From Paludibacteraceae bacterium (GTDB lineage: Bacteria; Bacteroidota; Bacteroidia; Bacteroidales; Paludibacteraceae), in the NCBI GenBank assembly GCA_017632345.1, contig JAGBRL010000011.1:62001-126000 (forward strand): a stretch of DNA of 64,000 nucleotides, given 5' to 3'. The notes below the pieces were generated by a model. It searched no databases, was not told the origin of the DNA, and was given only the letters and a program-made list of their open reading frames with translations. Of this stretch, positions 53,189 to 62,355 are shown one piece after another; position 1 is the first letter of the stretch; each line of letters begins with the position of its first letter. The position numbers and the translations under genes were made by a program.

Positions 53189-55276
53189 TTACAAAAAATC
53201 ATTGAAATACTGCAATATCTTACGCATCAGATAAACTCTGTCACTACCCAGCACATTATGAGCATGTCCTGGGAAAACAAAATAATCTGCCAATTTTTTC
53301 GATGAAATGGCCTTTTTCAAGAAAGATAACGTATGTTCCCATAGTACAACAGGGTCGTTATCGCAATGAATCATAAGCAGTCTGCCTTCTAAACCATCGG
53401 CAAAATTACACAAATCATTCTCTTCAAACCCCTCCTGATTTTTTTGAGGTGTCTCCATATAACGTTCTGTGTACATGACTTCGTATTTACGCCAGTCAAC
53501 AACTGCGCCGCCCGCTATTCCAACTTTAAACAACCCCGGCATCTTGAGCATAAGAGACATCGTCATAAAACCGCCGAAACTCCAGCCATACACACCGCAT
53601 CTATTTCTGTCGATGAACTTTTTTTCAGAAAGTAGCCATTTCATCGCATCAGCATAGTCAGTCAGCTGAGCCTTGCCGATGTTTCTCCATATTTTTGCCT
53701 CGAACTCGTGCCCACGGCAATCAGACCCATGAGGGTCAATCTCAAACACCACATATCCATTTTGAGCCATCATGAACTCAAAACCTTTAGAGCCTGTTGT
53801 CCACTCATTCCTTATAAGTTGCACGTGAGGGCCTCCATAAACATAAAACACCAGAGGATACAATCTCTCATTGTCGAAATCGTCCGGCAAGAACAGTCTG
53901 TAATAAATATCGTCTCCATTGATATTAATACAGCCAGTTTCCACAAAAGGAACACGATAATCACGCAAAGGGTTTTCGGCCTTTAACAGACAATGCTCCT
54001 CCTTGTTTCTTAACGATTTCACCGATATTTTTCGAGGTTCATTCAAGTCAGAAAATATATCAAGCCAATAACCGTCCTCCAAATAAACTGCCGAATGCGA
54101 ACCATGGTCAGATGTCAGAAGTTGAAAAAATCCGTCGGCCGACACAACAGCAATATTTCTGTCAAGCGGAGATGGCAGAGTTACTTGAAGCATCATCAAA
54201 CCCAGCTTGCTGTCAAACCCGCAAACTTGACTCACTTCCCATTCTCCTTTGGTAAGAGGTGTGATGCACGAACCATCTTTATCATGCAAATAAACATGAT
54301 TAAAACCAGCAGTCCTGCTGACTCTCAGAAAACGTCCGTCGTCCAAGAAAAACAACGGGTTTTGAGGCTCAACATAATCGTGCCTCGATTCAGAAAACAA
54401 GCGGTTATGGACACCAGTAATTACATCAAAACGGATGATGTCGCACTCTTTCTGATTTCGATTCACAATCGAAAAATAAAGGAATCGCTCGTCAGAGCCC
54501 CAAGACACACACGTTTTATAATTGTCTTTGTTGTCTTCATAATACACAACAGTTTCATTATCAAAACAATACACTCCAATAGAAACAATTTCGCTCTCCT
54601 CTCCGGCCATTGGATATAACTCGGAGTCAAGAGCAGACCTTGGCTCAGCAACACGAGGCATGGGAGCTGATTTTACAAGTTTATTGTCTTGTCTGTAAAA
54701 AGCAATAAAATTACCGTTAGGAGAAACAAAAAATCCGGAAGAGATGCCGAACTCGCTGCGAGCCACAGGCAGTCCAACAAGTTCGTCGTCCGTCAATCCC
54801 TCCGCTACAAGTTTACGCACGTTTCCATTTTCTGCTAAAAGCTGCCTTCCATGCACATAAACAAACAAGTCGCGCTGCTCCACATAAACAATGCTTTTAG
54901 CATCTTCCGCAAACCTAGGCCCTATCCAGAAATGCTTTTGGCTGTAGTCTGCAAAAACAGCAACAAGGTTTTTCTCTTTGTGACGAGATCTGGCCAAAAA
55001 CCAAAACGCATTCCGCTCTTTCAAAAGATGAAAAATAGGGAAACTGTTCATTCTTTCCAATTCATATTTTTCCAAAAAAACATTGATTTCATCGATAGAA
55101 ATCTCGGAAAAATCGCATAAACAAGAAAGGTTCCGTACAAAGACTTTGTTTTCAAAAACATAAATCAAATTGCCGCCAGAAGATGAATACTGTTCAAAAT
55201 TCTTCGGCGAAAAATCCCTAAACAACTCACCTCCAGGAATCAGACCTTCTAGCGGAATAATATTCTTTTTTTCCAT
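53189..55276 (-). CDS. S9 family (DPP-IV-type) prolyl oligopeptidase, apparently cytoplasmic
   Basis: 695 residues. An N-terminal eight-bladed propeller (~60-440) is followed by an alpha/beta-hydrolase domain (~445-695) with GWSFGG (catalytic Ser), CDNDPVV (Asp) and GHAHNV (His). DPP-IV-family enzymes release X-Pro dipeptides. The N-terminus (MEKKNIIPLEG) has no signal peptide or lipobox, unlike many Bacteroidetes DPP-IV proteins that are exported, so it may finish peptide breakdown inside the cell. First gene of a tight run with the Cys-rich protein; divergent from dut. Confidence 0.9.
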   Translation of the reverse strand: MEKKNIIPLEGLIPGGELFRDFSPKNFEQYSSSGGNLIYVFENKVFVRNLSCLCDFSEISIDEINVFLEKYELERMNSFPIFHLLKERNAFWFLARSRHKEKNLVAVFADYSQKHFWIGPRFAEDAKSIVYVEQRDLFVYVHGRQLLAENGNVRKLVAEGLTDDELVGLPVARSEFGISSGFFVSPNGNFIAFYRQDNKLVKSAPMPRVAEPRSALDSELYPMAGEESEIVSIGVYCFDNETVVYYEDNKDNYKTCVSWGSDERFLYFSIVNRNQKECDIIRFDVITGVHNRLFSESRHDYVEPQNPLFFLDDGRFLRVSRTAGFNHVYLHDKDGSCITPLTKGEWEVSQVCGFDSKLGLMMLQVTLPSPLDRNIAVVSADGFFQLLTSDHGSHSAVYLEDGYWLDIFSDLNEPRKISVKSLRNKEEHCLLKAENPLRDYRVPFVETGCININGDDIYYRLFLPDDFDNERLYPLVFYVYGGPHVQLIRNEWTTGSKGFEFMMAQNGYVVFEIDPHGSDCRGHEFEAKIWRNIGKAQLTDYADAMKWLLSEKKFIDRNRCGVYGWSFGGFMTMSLMLKMPGLFKVGIAGGAVVDWRKYEVMYTERYMETPQKNQEGFEENDLCNFADGLEGRLLMIHCDNDPVVLWEHTLSFLKKAISSKKLADYFVFPGHAHNVLGSDRVYLMRKILQYFNDFL

Positions 55277-55417
55277 ACAATCAGTATATGGTTACATTTA
55301 AAGAACCACGTTAAAATTTTAGGAGTGCGGCAATCATAAAACAGCCGCAATACTATGAAAAACGCGCAAAAATAAAAAATAAGCGATTTCTTATTCTCAA
55401 AATTGAAGAAAAAATGT

Positions 55418-55425
55418 TATATTCG
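55418..55425 (+). promoter_or_regulatory. Possible -7 box for dut operon
   Basis: TATATTCG, one mismatch to TAnnTTTG, 120 bp before the dut ATG. The same TAnnTTCG variant precedes two T9SS-region genes. Confidence 0.35.
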
Positions 55426-55544
55426 CAAATTAAGAGCGTTAAATATGTGCAAGCCAATCCTCGTTTTTAGGGAGAAAGAGCTCTTTTTTATGATGGAATG
55501 GCTTATTTTGGCATAATGAAAAAAGAAAAACAAACTAAATAAAG

Positions 55545-55982
55545 ATGAAGGTAAGAATAATAAACAAGTCGGAGCATCAGATGCCGGAATATGCGACGGC
55601 AATGTCTGCAGGAATGGATTTGCGAGCAAATTTGCCAGACGGTGACGTGGAACTAAGACCGTTGGAACGCAGATTGATACCGACTGGTTTGCATATAGCT
55701 TTGCCGGACGGCTACGAGGCTCAGATACGTCCGCGAAGCGGCTTGGCGGCGAAGTACGGAGTAACAGTGCTGAACACGCCCGGAACAATAGACGCAGATT
55801 ACCGTGGTGAGATAAAGGTAATCCTTGTGAATCTGTCTAACGAAACTTTCATGGTGAAAAACGGAGAAAGAGTATGTCAGATGGTCATAGCTAAATATGA
55901 AAAAGTAGAGTGGGAAGAGACTGACAACCTCGACGATACAGAGCGAGGAGAAGGAGGTTTTGGCCATACAGGCAGTCTCTAA
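55545..55982 (+). CDS. dut: dUTP diphosphatase
   Basis: 145 residues, the normal length of trimeric dUTPase. All five motifs are visible: [10 protein letters not shown] (I), [11 protein letters not shown] (II), [12 protein letters not shown] (III), [10 protein letters not shown] (IV) and [11 protein letters not shown] (V). It hydrolyses dUTP to dUMP, keeping uracil out of DNA and supplying dTMP synthesis. First gene of the dut-TPR-DUF4292-EnvC run; 22 bp to the next ATG. Confidence 0.98.
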   Translation: MKVRIINKSEHQMPEYATAMSAGMDLRANLPDGDVELRPLERRLIPTGLHIALPDGYEAQIRPRSGLAAKYGVTVLNTPGTIDADYRGEIKVILVNLSNETFMVKNGERVCQMVIAKYEKVEWEETDNLDDTERGEGGFGHTGSL

Positions 55983-56004
55983 CACCCAAAAGTTGTCAAA
56001 ACGT

Positions 56005-57759
56005 ATGTTAAGACTTGTAACTATATTGATGCTGGCAACAGTTGCTTCGGTCTCCCTTTTCGGGGCAGACGCGAAGGGTGTTGGCGTGCAAAATTCTGAA
56101 CAGACGTCAGATCAAAAACGTAAAGTTCAGTACTGTTATCTTGAGGCTCTTAAACAGAAAAACAAAGGTAATTTTGCAGAGGCGCATGACTTGCTGTGTT
56201 ATTGCTATTCGATGGACCCTGAGAATATAGCAGTTTTAGCAGAGTTGTCAAACATGAACATTACGGCAGGAAAGTACGCAAAGGCTAAAAAGTATATGAA
56301 CACTACGCTTGAACTGGACCCAGACAATTACTGGGTAAGGCAAGCACTTGCACATCTGTATCTGAACACGTCAGAAAATGTCAAGGCGGCAGAAACTTAT
56401 GAAGAGATAATTCGCCGTCATCCCAAGAGGCACGACAATTATTACTATCTTGCCAATATATATACGAGACAGCAAGAGTACGCAAAGGCTGTAGAGGCGT
56501 GGAATAAACTGGAGAATGCGGTTGGTATTAACGAGCAGATTTCAGTAGAGAAGTTTAAACTTCTTGTCAAGATGGGTAAAAACAAGCAAGCATTCGGAGA
56601 GATAGACAAACTGATAGCCGCATATCCTACTCAGACTAAGCACAAAGTGCTGAAAGCGGACTTGTACTCCGCTGTGGGCAAAGATAAGCAGGCTATAAAA
56701 TTATACAACAAGATTCTGAAGGAGAGCCCGAACGATCCAATAATAAATAACCAGATTGGGGCTTACTACCTAAAGAAAGAGGAGTACGGCAAAAGTATGA
56801 AATATCTGCTTAATGTGCTGAGAAACAAAGATGCAGACCTCAAACTTAAGGACAATATATTGTCTGTGGCCACAGACTCTATTATGGAGCCGTACTTTTC
56901 GGACAACATCTTTAAAGAGATGATAGAAATGCACCCTTCGGAAAGTTTTTGCTATTGGAGGTATGCAGAATTTATGATGATGAAAAACAGTCCGGCATTT
57001 GTGCAATATATGGAAAAAGCTCTTGAACTAAATCCGGACATCGAAGCTGGTTGGGGTGTTTTGTATGACTGGCATTTGAGCAATAACGATAAAGATAAAG
57101 CGGAAACGGTGTTGAAGGAAGGATTGAAACATTTCCCTGAAAACGGAAAGTTTCTCTATGACTTGGCTGATTTATATATTGAACAAAAGAAAAACACGGA
57201 GGCGATAGAGTTGTTGCAGAAAGCCACCGTGGCATTTAAATCTGCTAGCAGTTTTGAACTTGCGTCTTTTGTACAGGGGGCTATTGGAGACATTTACTCG
57301 TCGATGAAAGAAACAGACAAAGCGTTTGTCGCATACGACTCAGCACTTGTTCTGAACGAGAATAACATAATGGTTTTGAATAACTACGCATATTATCTTT
57401 CAGAAAAGGGTATCAACCTTGACAAAGCTGAGCTTATGAGCGGTAAAGCTGTTAAAGAGGAGTCAAATAACCCAAGTTATCTGGACACTTACGCATGGAT
57501 ATACTTCAAAAAGGGGAATTATACACTTGCCCTGCTGTACATTGAGCAAGCAATGAAAAATGGAGGAGAGAACAGTGTTGCGGTGCTTGAGCATTACGGA
57601 GATATATTATTCAAAAGCGGAGATAAAGAGAAGGCGGTGAAAATGTGGAGAAATGCGTTTGCTCTCGATGAAATGGGCGTTTTGAAGAATGGTCACGAGA
57701 GTCAGGCGTCTCCATTCTTAAAAAGAAAGATAGAAGAACAACAATATATTGACAAATAA
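56005..57759 (+). CDS. Exported TPR-repeat protein
   Basis: 584 residues from the ATG at 56005; an earlier TTG would overlap dut. Signal peptide to LFGADA. At least ten TPR units follow, for example AKAKKYMNTTLELDPDNYWVRQALAHLYL and later DKAFVAYDSALVLNENNIM. The periplasmic location and position before the DUF4292 lipoprotein and EnvC match a gene order common in Bacteroidetes (dut-TPR-DUF4292-EnvC), so a role in envelope assembly is likely although not defined. Confidence 0.9.
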   Translation: MLRLVTILMLATVASVSLFGADAKGVGVQNSEQTSDQKRKVQYCYLEALKQKNKGNFAEAHDLLCYCYSMDPENIAVLAELSNMNITAGKYAKAKKYMNTTLELDPDNYWVRQALAHLYLNTSENVKAAETYEEIIRRHPKRHDNYYYLANIYTRQQEYAKAVEAWNKLENAVGINEQISVEKFKLLVKMGKNKQAFGEIDKLIAAYPTQTKHKVLKADLYSAVGKDKQAIKLYNKILKESPNDPIINNQIGAYYLKKEEYGKSMKYLLNVLRNKDADLKLKDNILSVATDSIMEPYFSDNIFKEMIEMHPSESFCYWRYAEFMMMKNSPAFVQYMEKALELNPDIEAGWGVLYDWHLSNNDKDKAETVLKEGLKHFPENGKFLYDLADLYIEQKKNTEAIELLQKATVAFKSASSFELASFVQGAIGDIYSSMKETDKAFVAYDSALVLNENNIMVLNNYAYYLSEKGINLDKAELMSGKAVKEESNNPSYLDTYAWIYFKKGNYTLALLYIEQAMKNGGENSVAVLEHYGDILFKSGDKEKAVKMWRNAFALDEMGVLKNGHESQASPFLKRKIEEQQYIDK

Positions 57760-57771
57760 AATAGAAAGCAA

Positions 57772-58605
57772 ATGATTAAAAGTTTCAGTTTAAAATATTG
57801 CGTCTGGCTTGTTGTTGCAGCCTTGTTCATGGGTCTTGCGGGTTGTAAGGCAAAAAAGGAGGCTGTCCAGCCACGTGTCATATCTACTAAGGAGACTCGC
57901 AAAGCATTCCGTACTCTGAGCATGAAAAAGACGGAGTTTACAATAGAAACTAGCAGCAACAAAAGTTCTTTGAACGGAACTATGCGTATAGCCAGAGATA
58001 GTATGATTTTTTGCACAATCATGCCGTTTCCCGGAATGGAATTTGCCCGTCTAAAGATAGATGAGCATGGTGTAACAATAATAGACCGAATAGGCAAACG
58101 CTACTTGGACCAGTCGTTTGCAGACTTGAAATCCAAGTATGGCCTGTCTCTTGATTACAACGCTTTTGAAGCTATATTGACAAACAGGCTCTTTATTTAT
58201 GGCAGCTCTATGTATCCTAATATGTCTGACTTCAAATCGTCTGCGGTGACAGACACAATGTTCAAGTCTGTTGATATAGCGGGACTTACAATGTTGCAGC
58301 GGTCTGACAATAGCGTTTCTCAAGAATTTTATCTTGATTCGCAAAAAAAGGTGCTTTCGGGTAAAATACTCACAACCGCAGAAGGGTATTTCCTTGAATG
58401 GAACTATTCTCAATTCTCGCAAATTGGGCAAGTTTGGTTCCCAAGCGTTATAGATCTGACTTTCTCTACAAAAAATGGCAAGAAGACGAAATTTAGAATT
58501 AAGCATGACGGTATCGAGTTGGACTCTAACAAAAACTTTGAGTTTAAGGTGCCTGAATCGTATCAGAAAGTTGAAATGGAAGAGATAATTCAGTTGTTAG
58601 GTTGA
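57772..58605 (+). CDS. DUF4292 lipoprotein (LolA/LolB-like fold)
   Basis: 277 residues. Lipobox GLAGC at residue ~25. TEFTIETSSNKSSLNGTMRIARDSMIFCTIMP and GVTIIDRIGKRYL are typical of DUF4292, predicted to share the half-barrel fold of LolA/LolB. A role in lipoprotein or lipid handling at the outer membrane is suggested by fold only. It starts 12 bp after the TPR gene and its stop overlaps the next start by 4 bp (TTGA). Confidence 0.9.
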   Translation: MIKSFSLKYCVWLVVAALFMGLAGCKAKKEAVQPRVISTKETRKAFRTLSMKKTEFTIETSSNKSSLNGTMRIARDSMIFCTIMPFPGMEFARLKIDEHGVTIIDRIGKRYLDQSFADLKSKYGLSLDYNAFEAILTNRLFIYGSSMYPNMSDFKSSAVTDTMFKSVDIAGLTMLQRSDNSVSQEFYLDSQKKVLSGKILTTAEGYFLEWNYSQFSQIGQVWFPSVIDLTFSTKNGKKTKFRIKHDGIELDSNKNFEFKVPESYQKVEMEEIIQLLG

Positions 58606-59990
58606 TTTTGGCAAATTTGTTTGGGAAATATGGTCTGAAAACGTTCTTTGCGTTGTTATTGTCGGTAGCTGTGGCTTGCTCGACGGGGGCTGTTTTTGCA
58701 CAAAAAAACACGCAGCAAACGAAAAAAACTGCTCAAACGACGAAAAAGAACACGTCTAAAGCAAAAAAGAAAACGTCAACAAAACAGACCAGCAAGACAA
58801 AAGAGATTAAAAATTTGCAAAATCAGCAATCAAAAATCAATCGTGAGTTAAAGAAAATCGACAGTAATTTGTCGAAAACTAAACTTACAACAAAACAAAC
58901 TTTGCGAGAAATTGAGCGTCTTAATAGTGATATTCGAAAAAGAAATGCTATTATTGCAAAACAAAACGAAGATTTGACCAATCTCGAAAACAGGATTTTG
59001 GGGCTGAACGAAGAGATTCTTGGCATGGAATTAGGTTACAAACAGGCGAAAGAGGAGTATGTTGACTTAATTCACCACGCATACGTCAAGAACAACTCTT
59101 ACAGCCGTCTTATGTTCGTGTTGTCTGCATCGTCTTTTCAAGAGACCTACAGACGTTTTAATTACATACAGCAATTTGCCACTTTGCGTAAAAAGCAGGC
59201 AGAGGAGATTGATCAGTCAAAACGCGAACTGCTTGACAAACGGGAGGTGTTAAAACAGACGCAAAAGGAATCCCGCAAGCTGCTGAGCGAGAGAGAGAGG
59301 GAACAGAGCCGGCTAATCAACGAAAAGGACAAGCAGAATAAACTTGTGGCTTCGTTGCAGAAGAGAGAAAAGGAACTGAAGAAAGATTTGGCAGAGCAGC
59401 AGAAAAAGGCAGCTCAGCTGGATCAAAAGATTCAGAGCATGATTGCGCAGGAGGCCAAAGCTGAAGCAGAACGAAAGAAAAAGCAACAGGCTAAAAGCAA
59501 GCAGTCTAAGAAAACAAACGCAGCTTCCAACAAAAAGAAAACGGCTGCTGCGACAACAGACTCTGACCTTACGGCAAGGTTTGTGAAAAACAAAGGACTG
59601 CTTATGTGGCCTGTGCAGAACGGGACTATTACCGGTCATTTCGGCAATCAGACCCATCCTGTGCTGAAGAATGTCACTACTAACAACAAAGGCATATACA
59701 TCACCGCGCCCAAAGGCTCTGAAGCAAGATGTGTATATCAGGGAGAAGTGACACAAAGGTTCTCGATACCAGGGAATAACAACGCTGTGATTGTAAGACA
59801 TGGAAATTACTTGACCGTGTATGCAAATTTGACAGACATATACGTGAAAGTAGGCTCCAAGGTTGCAAGGGGACAGAAGATCGGCAAAATCTTCGAGGAC
59901 AGCGACAACAAGAACAAGGCTACAATCTTCTTCCAAATATGGAAAGAGAAGGACTTGCAAAACCCGGAAAAATGGATTAAACGAAAATAA
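58602..59990 (+). CDS. EnvC-like murein hydrolase activator with degenerate LytM domain
   Basis: 462 residues. The start is TTG at 58602 (TTGA overlap with the preceding stop); no ATG exists before the signal peptide (FFALLLSVAVACSTGAVFAQ). A Lys/Thr-rich stretch is followed by coiled coils (~55-110, ~190-310), then a LytM/M23 domain (~335-462). Zinc ligands of active M23 enzymes are lost: the HxxxxxxxD Asp is Tyr (NNKGIYI) and the HxH is FFQIW. It therefore probably activates amidases during cell separation, like EnvC, rather than cutting peptidoglycan. Confidence 0.9.
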   Translation: MILANLFGKYGLKTFFALLLSVAVACSTGAVFAQKNTQQTKKTAQTTKKNTSKAKKKTSTKQTSKTKEIKNLQNQQSKINRELKKIDSNLSKTKLTTKQTLREIERLNSDIRKRNAIIAKQNEDLTNLENRILGLNEEILGMELGYKQAKEEYVDLIHHAYVKNNSYSRLMFVLSASSFQETYRRFNYIQQFATLRKKQAEEIDQSKRELLDKREVLKQTQKESRKLLSEREREQSRLINEKDKQNKLVASLQKREKELKKDLAEQQKKAAQLDQKIQSMIAQEAKAEAERKKKQQAKSKQSKKTNAASNKKKTAAATTDSDLTARFVKNKGLLMWPVQNGTITGHFGNQTHPVLKNVTTNNKGIYITAPKGSEARCVYQGEVTQRFSIPGNNNAVIVRHGNYLTVYANLTDIYVKVGSKVARGQKIGKIFEDSDNKNKATIFFQIWKEKDLQNPEKWIKRK

Positions 59991-60005
59991 TAAACATATA
60001 TAAAG

Positions 60006-60959
60006 ATGGAAAAAAAAGAGAAAGAAGAATTGGACTTATTTGAAATCCTGAGAGCGGCGTACAGGTTTTTTTTAAATTTATTGTCCAACATTAAAACATG
60101 TGCAATGTGGATTTGCCGATTTATTTTCCAAAATAAAGCGGCTATGATTGTGTTCCTGCTGTTGGGTGTCGTATTTGGAATATTTTGGAGCCGTCCGTCA
60201 AACAGAGCGTTTGTGGCCGAGTCTGAAATGAAGATAAATGTGGGGGACGCGTTTTATATAAACAGACTTCTGAGCTCCCTTAATTCATATTGTTTGAACG
60301 AAGATTTCAGGTCATTGAGCCGAACGCTCGATTTGCCTATTGATCAGGCTGTGAAAATAGGTGCTGTGAAGTCCTATTTTTACATTGACGATCTGAACGA
60401 CGGTTCGCCAGACAGAATAGACTACACTGAGTCTTTGGATGCTGACACATCTTATACCAAGATGCAGGATAGACTTTTGCTGCAAGTTGTAACGATTGAC
60501 TCATCATTGATTTCAACTATTCAAGATGCTCTGATAAAGCACATTGAAAACAATGAATATATAGACAACATGAATGCTATACGCATGGGGCAGCTTGAGG
60601 AGCGCATACTTAGCTTTGAAAATGAAATTTTCCTTCTGGACAGCTTGCGTCGTCTGGAATATTTCAAAGATAACAAGTCGCGTATTGCCTTTGACGGCAC
60701 TTTGATGCTCGCAGAAAAAGATAAAAGATTGTATCATGGCGACATTCTTGCTCTGGAAAAAGAAAAAGAGACTTTAGAATGGATAAGAGATGTCAAATAC
60801 AAACCTGTAAAAATGGCAAGTGACCTTTCTGTAGTAAAGGTGACAAACAAACCTTTTTCAACTATTGTGAAGTTCTCGCTTATTGTATTCATCATAGGGC
60901 TGTTCGCTACAATCCTATTTGTGAATCGCAAGAGTATAGTAAATTATCTTTCTCGATAA
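60006..60959 (+). CDS. Wzz-like chain-length-determinant family membrane protein
   Basis: 317 residues. A cytoplasmic N-terminus is followed by TM1 (~45-62), a large periplasmic part (~65-285) rich in helices, including a coiled-coil-like EERILSFENEIFLLDSLRR, and TM2 (~287-308). This two-helix hairpin plan is that of Wzz/GumC-type regulators of polysaccharide length, although the Pro-rich motif before TM2 is weak. It lies 15 bp after the EnvC gene, on the same strand. No polymerase or flippase gene is nearby. Confidence 0.75.
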   Translation: MEKKEKEELDLFEILRAAYRFFLNLLSNIKTCAMWICRFIFQNKAAMIVFLLLGVVFGIFWSRPSNRAFVAESEMKINVGDAFYINRLLSSLNSYCLNEDFRSLSRTLDLPIDQAVKIGAVKSYFYIDDLNDGSPDRIDYTESLDADTSYTKMQDRLLLQVVTIDSSLISTIQDALIKHIENNEYIDNMNAIRMGQLEERILSFENEIFLLDSLRRLEYFKDNKSRIAFDGTLMLAEKDKRLYHGDILALEKEKETLEWIRDVKYKPVKMASDLSVVKVTNKPFSTIVKFSLIVFIIGLFATILFVNRKSIVNYLSR

Positions 60960-60978
60960 AAAAACAATATCTTTTTTA

Positions 60979-61015
60979 GTCCGTCTAAGCGAAGCCTTAG
61001 GCGGACTTTGTATTG
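60979..61015 (+). terminator. Terminator-like hairpin after Wzz-like gene
   Basis: AGTCCGTCTAAG pairs with CTTAGGCGGACT (one mismatch/GU), followed by a short T-rich tail. Confidence 0.65.
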
Positions 61016-61048
61016 ACAGCTATATAAACAACATAAAGTAAAGTATAA

Positions 61049-62017
61049 ATGAATTCTAAAGTTTACAATTGGGGAATATTGGGAGCCGGACACATTTCTG
61101 AAAAATTTGTTGCCGGATTAAAAACTCTTGAAAACGCCAGCTGCTACGCGGTTGCGGCAAGAGACTTAAATAAAGCTGAAAACTTCGCAACACAGAACGG
61201 CATCCAGAAGGCGTATGGCTCTTATAAAGAGATGCTTGCTGACGATAATGTTGACGTTGTTTACATTGGCACAATAAACACTTTGCATTTTGAGCACGTG
61301 ATGATGTGCCTTGAAGCAGGGAAGCATGTGCTTTGCGAAAAGCCTTTCGCCTCAAATTATGAACAAGTCATATTAATGACCGACAAAGCAAAGGAGAAGG
61401 GACTTTTCCTTATGGAAGCTTTATGGAGCAGATTTCTTCCTTCTGTAAACAAGTTCAAAAACATTCTGGAAAGCGGTAAGGTTGGAGAGCCGGCGCTGCT
61501 GCGCGCTGATTTTGGCTTTAAAGCTGAATATAAAGAAACAAGCCGTCTGTTCGACCCGAAACAAGGCGGTGGTTCTGTGCCTGATATTGGCATCTATCCT
61601 CTGTTCTTGTCGCTGTTCCTGTTCGGTTATCCTACGGAAATAAAAGTGCTCTCGGAGCAGGCTCCTACGGGCGTAGATATGACAACCGCAGTCATTCTGA
61701 AACATAAAAATGGCGTGATAAGCCAGCTTACATCTACATTTGCCTGCAACTTGGACACCGAAGCTACGATTTACGGCACAAACGGCAAGTGCACTCTTAA
61801 ACGTATGTTCCACATGCCTACAGATTTAGAAATTGTAACTCCGGAAAACAAAAGTTGCGAATCTTTTGAAATAAGATGCAACGGATACGAATTTGAAGCG
61901 GAAGAGGTGATGCAATGTCTTGACAATGGGCTTATAGAGAGTCCCAAACTGACACACGACTTTTCTAAAAAGCTAATCAAATTAATAGACGAAGTATTAG
62001 AAAAATGCAAGTTATAA
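61049..62017 (+). CDS. Gfo/Idh/MocA family oxidoreductase
   Basis: 322 residues. N-terminal Rossmann fold with WGILGAGHIS (dinucleotide-binding GxGxxx, ~8-17), YIGTINTLHFEH and CEKPFA (EKP motif, ~97). The C-terminal alpha/beta substrate domain has PDIGIYPLFL, where many members have a GGGxxxDxGxH-like sequence. These enzymes oxidise or reduce sugars or dihydrodiols with NAD(P). The specific substrate is not evident. It stands alone between a terminator and a pseudogene. Confidence 0.92.
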   Translation: MNSKVYNWGILGAGHISEKFVAGLKTLENASCYAVAARDLNKAENFATQNGIQKAYGSYKEMLADDNVDVVYIGTINTLHFEHVMMCLEAGKHVLCEKPFASNYEQVILMTDKAKEKGLFLMEALWSRFLPSVNKFKNILESGKVGEPALLRADFGFKAEYKETSRLFDPKQGGGSVPDIGIYPLFLSLFLFGYPTEIKVLSEQAPTGVDMTTAVILKHKNGVISQLTSTFACNLDTEATIYGTNGKCTLKRMFHMPTDLEIVTPENKSCESFEIRCNGYEFEAEEVMQCLDNGLIESPKLTHDFSKKLIKLIDEVLEKCKL

Positions 62018-62039
62018 ACTTAAGGAATGTTTAGTATTT

Positions 62040-62307
62040 ATGCGTAAAAAAAACAATTGTATAAGAAAACTTAATTTGTTTTTTATTTAGCTTTTGCGTA
62101 AATAGAGTAATAGCAAGCAACTTCTTCTGCGTAACAGCAGAGGAAGACGGAGTTGTCATTTATTGGAAAAAATTAGCTCAATCATGCTACGAAGAGATGT
62201 TCATGAATTGCAGCAGATTGAAAAAGAAGCCTAAGTTGCCAACTGAAAATTTAGAAATAAGATGTTATGAAAACATGTTTACAGGGTGTGACAAACTATC
62301 GGAATGA
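62040..62307 (+). pseudogene. Remnant of a BspA-type leucine-rich-repeat surface protein
   Basis: The ATG at 62040 opens MRKKNNCIRKLNLFFI, like a signal-peptide start, then meets TAG at 62088. In another frame (62113-62304) the DNA reads NFFCVTAEEDGVVIYW and then CYEEMFMNCSRLKKKPKLP, CYENMFTGC up to TGA. The last parts follow the BspA-like repeat pattern (CYxxMFxGCxxL..P.LP) and the AEEDG segment is typical of the region before the repeats in such proteins. A frame change plus a large internal deletion explains the size. Not expected to make a working protein. Confidence 0.7.
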
Positions 62308-62312
62308 AAATC

Positions 62313-62355
62313 ATAAAAAAATAGGGAACGTCGCTTTGACGCTCCCTATTTTTAT
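62313..62355. terminator. Bidirectional terminator
   Basis: AAATAGGGAACGTC pairs with GACGCTCCCTATTT (one mismatch), with A/T runs on both sides. It ends the S66 peptidase gene on the minus strand and the remnant on the plus strand. Confidence 0.85.
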
